A DNA stretch of 54,134 nucleotides from Pirellulales bacterium (lineage in GTDB: Bacteria; Planctomycetota; Planctomycetia; Pirellulales; JACPPG01), in assembly GCA_036499395.1 (NCBI GenBank), contig DASYDW010000083.1, positions 1 to 54,134 on the forward strand, in the 5' to 3' direction. The notes below the pieces were generated by a model. It was given only the letters and a program-made list of their open reading frames with translations, was not told where the DNA came from and did no database searches. The position numbers and the translations under genes are program-made. Of the stretch, positions 44,817 through 53,879 are shown piece by piece. Each line of letters opens with the position of its first letter. Within the stretch, counting starts at the first letter, position 1.

Positions 44817-46301
44817 CTAATCCTCCAGCTCCGCTCCTATTTGCTCACAGGCCTGAACGAGCGCTCGAAGGTCCGAGCGTTGGCTCCGTTGGTTTAAATT
44901 GCAAACCCTCACACACGATTTCCCGCCGATGGTGTAAAGCGACGGGATGCCGATACCTCGTTTTTGAATCTCGCCGACGAGACGCTCATTGAGCCGGTTC
45001 ATAGATTTCAGCCGCAGGCCTTTTTTGCCTCGGTAGCGAAAATTGACGATCGAAAGCGGCCCCGAGGCCAGAAGCTCTAAGACGGGGCTGTCATTGATCA
45101 GCTGCTCGAGAAAGCGGGCCTGACCAATATTCTTATCCACCATTTGGCCAAATTTAGCGGCGCCGTGAGTCTTCATGGAAATCCAGAACGGCAACCCACG
45201 CAATGCCCGCGAGAGTTCGGGCCCCCGGTTCGCGAAAATCACGGGTGTGTCAGTGAGAGAGCCGGGCACCGCGCTGGTGTAAGATGATTGATAGGCGAAG
45301 GCGCCCTCGAGCGCTAGACCATCTGCCACCAAGATGCAGCCAACGTCGTAGGGTTGGGAGAACCACTTATGAAGGTCGAAAGCGAGCGAATCCGCCCGCG
45401 CGATCCCCTTCAACAGCCCTTTATGCTTGTCGGAGAAGGCGGCTGCCGCGCCGATTGCTCCGTCTACATGAAACCAAAGGCTCTCTTTGCTCGCGAAATC
45501 CGCGAGGGCGTCCAAGGGATCGATCGCGCCTGTACCGACGGTGCCTGCAGTGCCAATCACGGCGATGGGCGTTAGCCCACGCTTGCGGTCTCGCGCGACG
45601 ACTTTTTTCAACGCCGCCAAATCAATTTCAAAACGATCAGTGACCGGGATCACGCGAAATGCATCACTTCCCAGACCCAGCATGTCAAGCGCCTTAGAGA
45701 TGGAAAAGTGGGTAGCGGCGGAGCCATAAACGGTCAACTGCCTTCCTCGCAAACCCTTGGCTCGTATACTCTTGCCACCCCTCTGATGGCGCGCCACTGC
45801 AAGCCCAATAAAGTTCGCGAGCGAGCCGCCACTGGTCAGATTGCCCTTGGTGGTTTTCGGAAAGGAGAACGTCTCGCGGAACCACTCCAGCACTTGTAGC
45901 TCGACCCAGGTTCCAGCGTGGTGATGGATAACGATAGGTGAATGAAACGCGGCATTGAGCAAGGTCGCTAGCACACCATCGCTCGTCCCGGTGCCCCCTG
46001 CCCAGCCCCAGAAGCGCGGCGTAAACATACCGAAGGGAAAGGGTTTTACAAACTCCAAGAAATCCTGGTACGCCGCCCGCAGTCCTTTGCCTTCTTGCGG
46101 CATGGGTGTTGCAAACGGGGCCTTGTCCTGTTGCGAAAGGGGTCGCCAAGCGTGCCGAGTAGGCAACCCTTTCAGGTCATCGACCGTGGTGTCTACCATT
46201 TCGCGCGCGAGAGCGCGAAAATTCTCCCAGTCTTCAGGATCTAGCGTGGGCTCGAGGGCACCGCGCTGTGTCACGCGCTTGTATCGCATAATGCCAGCCA
46301 T
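44817..46301 (-). CDS. PLP-dependent group II decarboxylase (aromatic-amino-acid decarboxylase family)
   Basis: 494 residues. PLP signatures include SPIVIHHHAGTWVELQVLEW, GNLTSGGSLANFIGLAVARH, the aspartate in LWFHVDGAIGAAA and the PLP Lys in SLAFDLHKWFSQPYDVG. The family makes amines from aromatic amino acids, glutamate or cysteine sulfinate; the substrate cannot be assigned here. It stands alone between a DJ-1 gene and a small exported protein. Confidence 0.92.
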   Translation of the reverse strand: MAGIMRYKRVTQRGALEPTLDPEDWENFRALAREMVDTTVDDLKGLPTRHAWRPLSQQDKAPFATPMPQEGKGLRAAYQDFLEFVKPFPFGMFTPRFWGWAGGTGTSDGVLATLLNAAFHSPIVIHHHAGTWVELQVLEWFRETFSFPKTTKGNLTSGGSLANFIGLAVARHQRGGKSIRAKGLRGRQLTVYGSAATHFSISKALDMLGLGSDAFRVIPVTDRFEIDLAALKKVVARDRKRGLTPIAVIGTAGTVGTGAIDPLDALADFASKESLWFHVDGAIGAAAAFSDKHKGLLKGIARADSLAFDLHKWFSQPYDVGCILVADGLALEGAFAYQSSYTSAVPGSLTDTPVIFANRGPELSRALRGLPFWISMKTHGAAKFGQMVDKNIGQARFLEQLINDSPVLELLASGPLSIVNFRYRGKKGLRLKSMNRLNERLVGEIQKRGIGIPSLYTIGGKSCVRVCNLNQRSQRSDLRALVQACEQIGAELED

Positions 46302-46458
46302 ATAGTAATCATCGGCCGATCATCCCCCTGCGGTCAAAACGACATTTGCAAATGTTCGCACGCATGCTACGTCAACCCTGCATAGATCGCGCAGGCACCG
46401 AATGGGAAGCAGGATTTAGTCGCCGGGACGCATGCTTCTTGAAGCACGTATACCAACT

Positions 46459-46908
46459 TCACTTTAAAATAATTTCACGAAACAATTCACTGCCTATAGG
46501 CTTTCTATATTCAGTCCTGGCCACTCTGGCCTTGTTCTGAAACTCGGTGCTGCCGATGACTTTCTTGGCCACGTCTTCAAGCTCGGCACCTTTGTCTAAA
46601 GCAGCCGCGCCGTTCTTGTAAGTAATCCAGAGGACTACGTTGGGCTGATCCGGTGATTTTGGAAAGAGCTTGAAGACCTTGTAATCGATGATCAGCCCGG
46701 CTTTCTTGGTCGCTTCCATGGTCGGCTTCCAGGTCGAATTCAGCCAATCGATGTACTCTTCAAAATGCCCGTATTCAATTCGTAGGGTGGTCACGTTAGT
46801 GACCGGGCCCTCCGTATACTGGCGCACATCCCGGGCATTTTGGGCACTGGCAGTGAGCGACAGTGAGGACGCTGCGAGACACATGGATAAAATAACGGTC
46901 TTAGTCAT
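46459..46908 (-). CDS. Small exported protein of unknown family (paralogue of 34.8 kb)
   Basis: 149 residues with a signal peptide (ILSMCLAASSLSLTASAQ). The mature part has LRIEYGHFEEYIDWLNSTW, KPTMEATKKAGLIIDYKVF, VVLWITYKN and ends SELFREIILK. It lacks the short proline-rich insert of the 34.8 kb copy. No RraA-like partner is adjacent here. The family function is unknown. Confidence 0.8.
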   Translation of the reverse strand: MTKTVILSMCLAASSLSLTASAQNARDVRQYTEGPVTNVTTLRIEYGHFEEYIDWLNSTWKPTMEATKKAGLIIDYKVFKLFPKSPDQPNVVLWITYKNGAAALDKGAELEDVAKKVIGSTEFQNKARVARTEYRKPIGSELFREIILK

Positions 46909-46965
46909 TTTCCGGTCACCTGTTGTGATATTTCTCTAGGCCGCCAGCACAATGTGTGTACCCAA

Positions 46966-47724
46966 TCAGTGCTTGGGTTTTCTGAAAATCAGGATGAATT
47001 GTTCCGTCTTGCCGCGAATCGCCGGATCGCGCACATTAGCGGTGCGGGGATCGTCGGCATTGTGAAGCAAGTCACTCTCGGCCGCGAGTCTGAAACCTGC
47101 CGCCGCCACTTCTGATTTGGCCACGGCCTCATCGATGCGATGCAGTGTGTTGGTGTCGCGTAAGCCGGAGCCGGCTTCCGCGGAGTGATCGATGATGACG
47201 TAGCGTCCACCTGGTTTTAATGCCGCAAAGATAGCCTTGTTGATTTTTGCAAGGTCGGCCGGGGCTAAGAATGGATCATGCAGGTCATGATAATTCAACG
47301 AAATCCAGACCAGGTCCAATGGCTCCGGCGCCGCGAAGTCGTTGACCGGCCCAGCGATGATGGAAACGTTCTTAAACTGTGGATAGGGCATCGATCCGTT
47401 CGCAGGTAGCGGTTGTTTGAGGAAACTTGCGAATTCCGCGGGAACGAAGGCGTAGACACGACCCTGCGGTCCGACCGCGCTTGACAATATGCGGGAGAAA
47501 TAGCCCTTACCGGGAATGAAGTCTGCAACCTTCTCGCCGTTCTTGATGCCAACAAAGCTCAGAACTTCTGCGGGTTTGCGATTCGCGTCTCTTTGCCGAT
47601 CCTCATCCGGTCGATCTTGATTTGCCACCGCATTTGCAATATTGGGCGGCACCGCATTTTGTGCCGAAGTCGCGGAGCATCCGAAAATGACAAGAGCTGC
47701 GGCAATTGGAAACAACGATCTCAT
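46966..47724 (-). CDS. Exported methyltransferase-fold protein
   Basis: 252 residues. The N-terminus AALVIFGCSATSAQ could be a lipoprotein signal (Cys near 16) or a Sec signal. The body is a Rossmann-like SAM methyltransferase domain: KNGEKVADFIPGKGYFSRIL, VYAFVPAEF, LVWISLNYHDLHDP and LKPGGRYVIIDHS. The glycine loop (FIPGKGY) is unusual compared with DxGxGxG. Free SAM is not expected in the periplasm, so the protein may have another role. Confidence 0.8.
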   Translation of the reverse strand: MRSLFPIAAALVIFGCSATSAQNAVPPNIANAVANQDRPDEDRQRDANRKPAEVLSFVGIKNGEKVADFIPGKGYFSRILSSAVGPQGRVYAFVPAEFASFLKQPLPANGSMPYPQFKNVSIIAGPVNDFAAPEPLDLVWISLNYHDLHDPFLAPADLAKINKAIFAALKPGGRYVIIDHSAEAGSGLRDTNTLHRIDEAVAKSEVAAAGFRLAAESDLLHNADDPRTANVRDPAIRGKTEQFILIFRKPKH

Positions 47725-47939
47725 GTTTCGTCCCTCTTCGATGAGTCAGACTTCCGGATGTGAGCGTTGAGGAGCCCTCCGGCAAAGCCATGTCCGGACA
47801 TTTGACTACGGTTCTGTATCTGCGTTGTGTCGCAAGTGCCCTTTCCGCTTATGTTTCTGTGTGCGAAGGGCCGGGGGATACACTAAGATACAAATCAGTC
47901 CGCTATTGGTTCGCCAACAGGCGATGATCTTGGGGACAC

Positions 47940-48692
47940 ATGCAACAACCCGATCACATCCTTATCGTTGACGATGACAAGGACATCCGCGAATTGCTGG
48001 AGGCTTACCTCTCGAAGCACGGCTTCAAGGTGACGGCCGTCGCCAACGGTCGGCGAATGAATGCGGCCCTCGAATCGAGCGCCATCGACCTTATCGTTCT
48101 TGACTTGATGTTGCAGGGCGAGGACGGATTAACTCTGTGTCGCGATCTGCGCGTGCTCGGCAAGGCGAAAGCAATTCCCATTTTGATGCTGACGGCCCGC
48201 AATGAGGAGGCGGATCGGGTCATTGGCCTTGAGATGGGGGCGGACGATTACATCACGAAGCCGTTTGCGGCGCGCGAGCTTGTGGCGCGCATTCGCGCGG
48301 TATTGCGACGGACGCGCATGCTGCCGCCCAACATGCGCATCACGGAGACGGCGCCGACCATCAGATTTGGCGACTGGGTGTTGAGCGTCACAGGTCGGCA
48401 CTTGCTCGATCGGGACGGAACGGTCGTCTCCTTGAGCGGCGCGGAATATCGCCTGCTGCGCATATTTTTGGATCAACCGCAACGTGTCCTGACTCGGGAT
48501 CAACTGTTGAATCTCACCCAGGGGCGTGACGCCGACCCATTTGATCGCTCCATCGATCTTCTTGTAAGCCGCTTGCGTCAACGCCTGCGTGACGGCGCTC
48601 GCGAGCCGCGCTACATCAAAACGGTTCGCAATGAGGGTTATGTGTTGGCCGAAGCAATTGAAGTGCTTTCCGAGGACGGCCGTGCGCAATAA
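47940..48692 (+). CDS. OmpR-family response regulator
   Basis: 250 residues. The receiver domain has IVDDDKD, the phosphoacceptor Asp in LIVLDLMLQGEDG, and the Lys in DDYITKPFAARELVARI. The winged-helix C-terminal domain has LSGAEYRLLRIFL, RVLTRDQLLNLTQG, DPFDRSIDLLVSRLRQRL and YIKTVRNEGYVLA. It overlaps the kinase start by 11 bases. The target is unknown; it could include the flanking divergent exported methyltransferase-like gene. Confidence 0.95.
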   Translation: MQQPDHILIVDDDKDIRELLEAYLSKHGFKVTAVANGRRMNAALESSAIDLIVLDLMLQGEDGLTLCRDLRVLGKAKAIPILMLTARNEEADRVIGLEMGADDYITKPFAARELVARIRAVLRRTRMLPPNMRITETAPTIRFGDWVLSVTGRHLLDRDGTVVSLSGAEYRLLRIFLDQPQRVLTRDQLLNLTQGRDADPFDRSIDLLVSRLRQRLRDGAREPRYIKTVRNEGYVLAEAIEVLSEDGRAQ

Positions 48693-50001
48693 ATGGCGTC
48701 TGCGACCGCGCACTCTATTTACCCGACTCACCCTCATTCTGTTCGCCGGGCTCTTACTCGCGCACCTTCTTTCATTCTGGTTGGTGTTCTCGGAGCGCAC
48801 GCAATCATCCATGCGCATGATGATGCACTCCGCCTTGAGGGATGTGGCAAGTTCGGTGGCGATTCTCGATCGATTGCCTGCCGAAGAACGCTCAGCGTGG
48901 CTGCCCAAGTTAAATCGTAGTAGTTACCATTACGGGCTGGAGCCGATTTCCGACAGCGCGCCCATCGATTCGCGGTCGGCACCGCCAATTCTCGGGGCAA
49001 TTGTCAGCGCCCTCGGACCCGGCTATGCAAGTACGGCATCGGCAAAAATCATTTCCGCACGCCATGTGCAGCTGCAACTACCTCTTCACGACGGTGCGCC
49101 GCTGAGCGTCGATCTTTCCTATTCCCCCGTACCGCTACCTGCCTGGTTGCCGGTGCTGCTTGCCGCGCAATTCGCCGCGCTCGGCGTAGTCTGTTGGTTC
49201 GCGGTGCGCCAAGCGACCCGTCCATTGGCGCAACTCGCACGAGCCGCCGACGCTCTCGGGCAAGACGGCCAAGGCGAAGCTCTGGCAGAGGATGGTCCAC
49301 TCGAGGTTGCGCGCGCCGCACTTGCCTTCAATGCCATGCGGCGTCGCATCAGTCACTATTTGAGTGAACGCATGCAGCTTCTGGCGGCCATCTCTCATGA
49401 TTTGCAGACCCCCATAACGCGCATGCGCCTGCGCGCCGACTTGATGGACGACACCCCGTTTCGAGACAAGTTCATCGGCGATCTGAGAGCGATGCAATCA
49501 CTGGTGCAAGAGGGAATTGCTTACGCACGAGACGGCCAAGGCATCACTGAACCGATGCGCCTGACTGACATGAACGCTTTGCTTGATAGCGTGGTTTGCG
49601 ACTACGGCGATGCGGGGAACATGGTTCGATTGAGCGGTCACTGCGACACTCCAGTTTCTACGCGACCACAGACCTTGCGCAGAATCATCACAAATCTAGT
49701 GGATAACGCGCTTAAGTTCGGTAGCGAAGCGGAACTGCTGTTCGCCCTGGAAGGAGAGGATCGGGTTACGATAAGTGTACGCGACACGGGTCCGGGAATT
49801 CCCCCCGCGCAGATGGGGGCTGTTCTGCAGCCTTTTTACCGCATCGAAGGTTCACGCAATCGGGAAACCGGGGGTACCGGGTTGGGCCTGGCGATTGCGC
49901 AGCAGCTTACGCAGCTACTGCATGGCACGCTAAGCATGCAGAATCGTGACGGCGGCGGCCTTGAAGTACGGGTGTCACTGCCGACGATGCCGCTCCTCTA
50001 G
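48682..50001 (+). CDS. EnvZ-type membrane sensor histidine kinase
   Basis: 439 residues from a GTG overlapping the regulator gene; longer frames upstream lie within the regulator. TM1 (TRLTLILFAGLLLAHLLSF), a periplasmic region of about 110 residues, TM2 (LPVLLAAQFAALGVVCWFA), a HAMP segment, then the His box AAISHDLQTPITRMRLRADL, N-box NLVDNALKFG, and DTGPGIPPAQM plus GTGLGLAIAQQL. It pairs with the OmpR-type regulator. Confidence 0.93.
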   Translation: MRNKWRLRPRTLFTRLTLILFAGLLLAHLLSFWLVFSERTQSSMRMMMHSALRDVASSVAILDRLPAEERSAWLPKLNRSSYHYGLEPISDSAPIDSRSAPPILGAIVSALGPGYASTASAKIISARHVQLQLPLHDGAPLSVDLSYSPVPLPAWLPVLLAAQFAALGVVCWFAVRQATRPLAQLARAADALGQDGQGEALAEDGPLEVARAALAFNAMRRRISHYLSERMQLLAAISHDLQTPITRMRLRADLMDDTPFRDKFIGDLRAMQSLVQEGIAYARDGQGITEPMRLTDMNALLDSVVCDYGDAGNMVRLSGHCDTPVSTRPQTLRRIITNLVDNALKFGSEAELLFALEGEDRVTISVRDTGPGIPPAQMGAVLQPFYRIEGSRNRETGGTGLGLAIAQQLTQLLHGTLSMQNRDGGGLEVRVSLPTMPLL

Positions 50002-50220
50002 TCTTGCACCCTAGGAAGCCGATCATGGTAATAGGCTGCCAAGCACTTTCTCAGGTACCTCGCAGGACTCGACGGCCGACGAGGAGTTCGTGTTAAGCCG
50101 CGATTTTGGCGCTTTTATTTGTACCGACTCTCGTATAGAGCCTCGAGGAGGCGACTCCAATTTAGGGACTAGAGATCGGTCCGCGCGACTTGGACATAGC
50201 CTCTTTGTGCCGGATTGCAT

Positions 50221-51696
50221 ATGACTTCACTTCACAAGAATAGGCAGATCCATTGGAGCGTCCTCCTGGCGCTGCTTGCAGTCCTCAACGCTCGATCCCC
50301 GGTGCTGGCCGCGGGGCCTTCAGGCAATCTCGAGTCGCCTGGGAGCAATGAGCTTCCGCGCTCAATGGTCACGCTCCAGATTACGCCGGATCATCCGCTG
50401 ATGGACGAGCGCATTGGCATTAGGATTGCAGGCCTTCGCCCGAAACGTGCGATCTTGGTCACCGCAAGAACGCGATCACAAGATGGTCTATGGTGGCGCA
50501 GCCACGCGATCTTCACTTCTGACTCAATGGGAGAAATTGACCTCGCAGCGCAGGCGCCGGTGACTGGCAGCTATCGGGGGGTCGACGTGATGGGCCTCTT
50601 CTGGTCTATGTCACCAGATGCGAAGCCGAGGAATGCAGAGCATGGTTTTTTCGAAATCAAAGATCCGTCGATACCATTGGATACTGAGCTTCAGGTCTGG
50701 GATGACGCTCAGCTGCTCGCTGAGGCAAATGTGGTGCGAAGCTACGGCGAATACGTTGTTCGCGCATCGCCAGCAGGTAATGGCGTCACCGGAATCCTCT
50801 ATTCACCGAGCGACACGGGCACTCATCCCGCCGTGCTTGTCATCGGCGGGTCGGACGGCGGCTTAGGGGCACCCGCCGTAGCGATGCTTCTCGCCGCTCA
50901 CGGTTTCACTGCGCTGTCGATCGCCTATTTTGGCCTGCCGGGCTTGCCGTCGAGTCTCGAGGCAATTCCGATGGAGGACTTTACGCGAGCAATCGACTGG
51001 CTTAGCCGTCAACCCGGCGTTGATTCCAGGTTCGTTGCCATCTACGGTGAATCCCGCGGTTCCGAGCCTGCGCTTTGGGTGGCGGCAAACGCCGCCGCTG
51101 TGAACGCGGTGGTCGTCCGTTCGCCGAGCCATGTGCTTTGGGGTGGCGTCACCGCCCATCACCTGCCGGGTGCGGCAGCCTGGACGTGGCATGGACGATC
51201 GCCACCGTACATCCCCAATCATCTGTCGATCGGACTCTGGGTTTCGTACGGCTGGGATCTGCTGACTGCAAGACCCGTGTCTCAGCGCGCCCTATTTCTC
51301 GACAACCTGAAAGCCTTCGGCGACACCGCGGACATAGATATTAGCGTCGAGAATATCGACGGTCCGATACTGGTGCTTGCCGGGAAGGACGATCAGATCT
51401 GGCCGTCTGATCTGATGGCAAGGCGAATCATGGCGAGGCTTAGGGAGCATGGGCATGCCTTCGCCGACCAACTCTTGGAGTTCGAAAATGTCGGACATCC
51501 CATTCCGTACCTCTATGTGCCCATCAACGGCGACCGACAGCACTCGCGCTTCGCGGTGGGTGGCACGGTTCAGGGCACCGTCAAGGCTCAAGCGGAAGCA
51601 TGGCCGAGGATCATCGCGTTTTTACAGTCCGCAGCTCGAAACTCAAACAACGATAGAAATGCCACCAAAGTGGATTCGGCACTCATCAGCGAATAG
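50221..51696 (+). CDS. Exported BAAT-type acyl-CoA thioesterase/hydrolase
   Basis: 491 residues from an ATG at 50221; a TTG two codons upstream is less likely. After a signal peptide (WSVLLALLAVLNA) come a beta-sandwich N-terminal domain (PLMDERIGIRIAGL, SYRGVDVMGLFWSM) and an alpha/beta-hydrolase domain (LVIGGSDGGLGAPAV, IYGESRGSEPAL, VLAGKDDQIWPSDLM, ENVGHPIPYLY). The layout matches bile-acid-CoA:amino-acid N-acyltransferase/thioesterase proteins; the classic nucleophile is Cys or Ser, here Ser. Export suggests an ester or amide substrate outside the cytoplasm. Confidence 0.88.
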   Translation: MTSLHKNRQIHWSVLLALLAVLNARSPVLAAGPSGNLESPGSNELPRSMVTLQITPDHPLMDERIGIRIAGLRPKRAILVTARTRSQDGLWWRSHAIFTSDSMGEIDLAAQAPVTGSYRGVDVMGLFWSMSPDAKPRNAEHGFFEIKDPSIPLDTELQVWDDAQLLAEANVVRSYGEYVVRASPAGNGVTGILYSPSDTGTHPAVLVIGGSDGGLGAPAVAMLLAAHGFTALSIAYFGLPGLPSSLEAIPMEDFTRAIDWLSRQPGVDSRFVAIYGESRGSEPALWVAANAAAVNAVVVRSPSHVLWGGVTAHHLPGAAAWTWHGRSPPYIPNHLSIGLWVSYGWDLLTARPVSQRALFLDNLKAFGDTADIDISVENIDGPILVLAGKDDQIWPSDLMARRIMARLREHGHAFADQLLEFENVGHPIPYLYVPINGDRQHSRFAVGGTVQGTVKAQAEAWPRIIAFLQSAARNSNNDRNATKVDSALISE

Positions 51697-51859
51697 CCGG
51701 GTTCGGTGGCGTCTTTCGCTGTTCGGTCGGATGATATTCGTGAAGGTGCTTCCGGACCGTATCGATCGCTGCATCGAGCTCCACATCAATATCGGGCGCA
51801 ACCCCTTCGTTCTCTACCCGCCACTCACCGGCGGGCGTGAAGAATCGAAGAGCCTTGAG
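51686..51859 (-). pseudogene. C-terminal tail of an S41/tricorn-like peptidase
   Basis: The last 57 residues read FFTPAGEWRVENEGVAPDID and continue to TVRKHLHEYHP. The GEW-VENEGVAPDI motif is typical of the C-terminal end of tricorn-type S41 peptidases. The catalytic domain is missing. It overlaps the BAAT-type gene end by 11 bases. Confidence 0.6.
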
Positions 51860-52179
51860 CGTCGTTTGAACGAATATATCGAATCCTTCCAAGGCGACTT
51901 CCGGCGCTGGCAGCGAGATGGGAGCCGCCCGCGCGGGGATTCGTCGGCGCGTGTCGAAGCGGCCCAAATTTGCAGACAAAAGACGGACGCCGAGATGAAA
52001 CAGTGCCCTAGTTCAGGTCTATTCGGTGATTCGCAGATCCTGTCCGGCTTTCGATACGCCTTGCCTGCGCCACCGGCTTCGTTCATTGGCACTCCTAGGC
52101 ACGAAGCGCACATCCGTCTTGAAGGCTGACGAGCGCCGGCATGATCGTGAGCGAGAGAAACCAAAGTCGTAGGGATCGG

Positions 52180-52886
52180 CTACTTAGACCTAACGGCCAA
52201 TGGGCGCACTCGCGCGACTAGTTCCTTGAGGAATTCATCCGACTTGATGAACATTGCGAAATGCCCGACGCCCGGAACGGTTACAAACGCTTTGCGTGGC
52301 GCGATTATTGAATCAAGATATTTCTTCGCAAGTTCCGTCGGCGCACTGCAGTCGTGATCGCCCCGGATGACAAACATCGGCACGGCGAACTCGCCCGCGA
52401 TTCGCTTGTAGTCGAAATTGGTGATCTGATCAAAGAGGTGTTTTTCGCTGAAGACTTGGCCTTCCAAGGAATAGTTGTAGTCGCGCACTGTGTAACCTGG
52501 CGCCTCCAGAGCAAATCCTAACTGACCGCCCAGAAAGTAGTTTATGTCGCGACCTTCCCAAACCATTCGCCACTTGTAGAGCAACTGCCATCCCTTGCCG
52601 TCTTTATAGGGGGCGGCCCGACGGCCTTCAAATCGGCCACCGCTTGCGCATCCCCGACAGATTGAGCTTCGCGCAATGAGAGTCGATAGCCCACGACGTT
52701 GCCTTCCTTGGAATCCGCGACCTGGCCGGTACCTACGTAGGCGTAAAAGAGATCCGGTCTGGCCTTGGCCATCAGAGTGCCGATCATCGAGCCGAACGAG
52801 TGACCGACCATAATGATTTTGTCTTGACTCAAGTGCTTGCGTAGGTACTCGGAGAGTTCGATACCGTCGTGCGTAAATCGGGCGAG
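52180..52886 (-). pseudogene. Alpha/beta hydrolase, 5'-truncated and frameshifted in a poly-C tract
   Basis: The first frame gives IELSEYLRKHLSQDKIIMVG and HSFGSMIG (nucleophile Ser). Near 52615 the sequence GCCCCCT loses one base; with one more C the frame continues PPPYKDGKGWQLLYKWRM into the second frame, which has FVIRGDHDCSAP (Asp) and VPGVGHFAMF (His). The start of the fold is missing; a TAG stands just upstream near 52890. It resembles proline iminopeptidase-like hydrolases. Confidence 0.75.
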
Positions 52887-52914
52887 TCCCTATCTGCGCC
52901 CGGCGTTGACAGTC

Positions 52915-53658
52915 CTACAGAGCTTTGCTTTCCGCTGCCTGGTTCTGCTCAATCCACTTCTGATTATCGACGCCGCGCACGAGGAGCCATAGCGTAAGCG
53001 ATGCTTCCGCGAGAAGTCCTGCGGCAACGATGTAACCGAAAAGTTGGTTCGCGAGCGGCGGTGCCAAGAAAAGCAGCGCGCCGATACCGGCCAAAGCACA
53101 TAGCACACCCAAAATGGAAGGCAAGAATCTAGACTTGACAATGAGGAACCCGAGGAACAGAAAGTGGAACCCAAAAAACACTAGGGCGATGTTCCTGACT
53201 TGCGAGGCTAGTTTGAGAGACAGTAGTGCCAGCATCTGTAACTGTTCATGCTGAAGTACATCCAAATAGTGCGCGCCACTCAAGATTACGAGCGGGGCAA
53301 CCTGAAACAGATAGCTGACAGCGAATATAGCGCAAGCAATGAGGCGAAATGCCCCCGCCATTAACGACCAAGTCCTTGTCACGGGTCTAAACAAGGCATA
53401 GAACACGACTGCCACAGCGACAGAGCACGCGGTCGAGATGAGTTCAAATGCGATGGCCCCTCGAAAGGATGATTCATGCATCAAGACATTGGTTGCTGTG
53501 GTGCCTGGATCGCTCGGCAGGATGAGGCCGCGGAAAAGAAACACCGCGATAAGTGTAGTTAGTATGTTGAGTAGATAGCTGACGCCTGCTGTTCTGGCCA
53601 AATAACGCGGCGATCTGTCCGTGATACGTTCCGAGGGAGTAGGCGCATTCATATTCAT
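52915..53658 (-). CDS. DUF4386-type multi-pass membrane protein
   Basis: 247 residues from an ATG at 53658 (a second ATG at 53652). About six transmembrane segments include AGVSYLLNILTTLIAVFLF, IACAIFAVSYLFQVAPLVIL, LVFFGFHFLFLGFLIV and LLAEASLTLWLLVRG. It matches the DUF4386 pattern; function unknown. Its upstream region is relic aminotransferase sequence, so its original promoter may be lost or replaced. Confidence 0.8.
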   Translation of the reverse strand: MNMNAPTPSERITDRSPRYLARTAGVSYLLNILTTLIAVFLFRGLILPSDPGTTATNVLMHESSFRGAIAFELISTACSVAVAVVFYALFRPVTRTWSLMAGAFRLIACAIFAVSYLFQVAPLVILSGAHYLDVLQHEQLQMLALLSLKLASQVRNIALVFFGFHFLFLGFLIVKSRFLPSILGVLCALAGIGALLFLAPPLANQLFGYIVAAGLLAEASLTLWLLVRGVDNQKWIEQNQAAESKAL

Positions 53659-53673
53659 CTCACGAACCGACAT

Positions 53674-53795
53674 CGAAGACGCACGACCCATAGTGCAATC
53701 CATGGTTCAGAACATGGACACGGGCTTCCCGCCACGGGACGCACGAGCCATTCAGCCAGATGAGCCATCGCGATCGTCAAAGCCAGGTAATGTCA
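53674..53795 (-). pseudogene. Decayed 5' end of the class IV aminotransferase gene (copy of 39.1-39.2 kb)
   Basis: This stretch matches 39097-39225, including CCATGGTTCAG, CGACGCACG, GCCATTCAGCCAGATGA and GCCATCGCGATCGTCAAAG. Single-base indels break the frame. The rest of the gene is replaced by the DUF4386 gene. Confidence 0.85.
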
Positions 53796-53879
53796 TATTG
53801 TGGTCTTCTATTCCTTCAGCTGCACCTGCCGCATCATTCCCGCCGCAACGGCTGGCCTCGCGCGCGCTGGAGGGTTACC

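Noticed and set aside
52895..52915. A second IS21-type end, from the string TGTCAACGCCG near 52905.
   Set aside because: Only about eleven bases match the IS end; the following AAGTAAAA part and repeats are missing.
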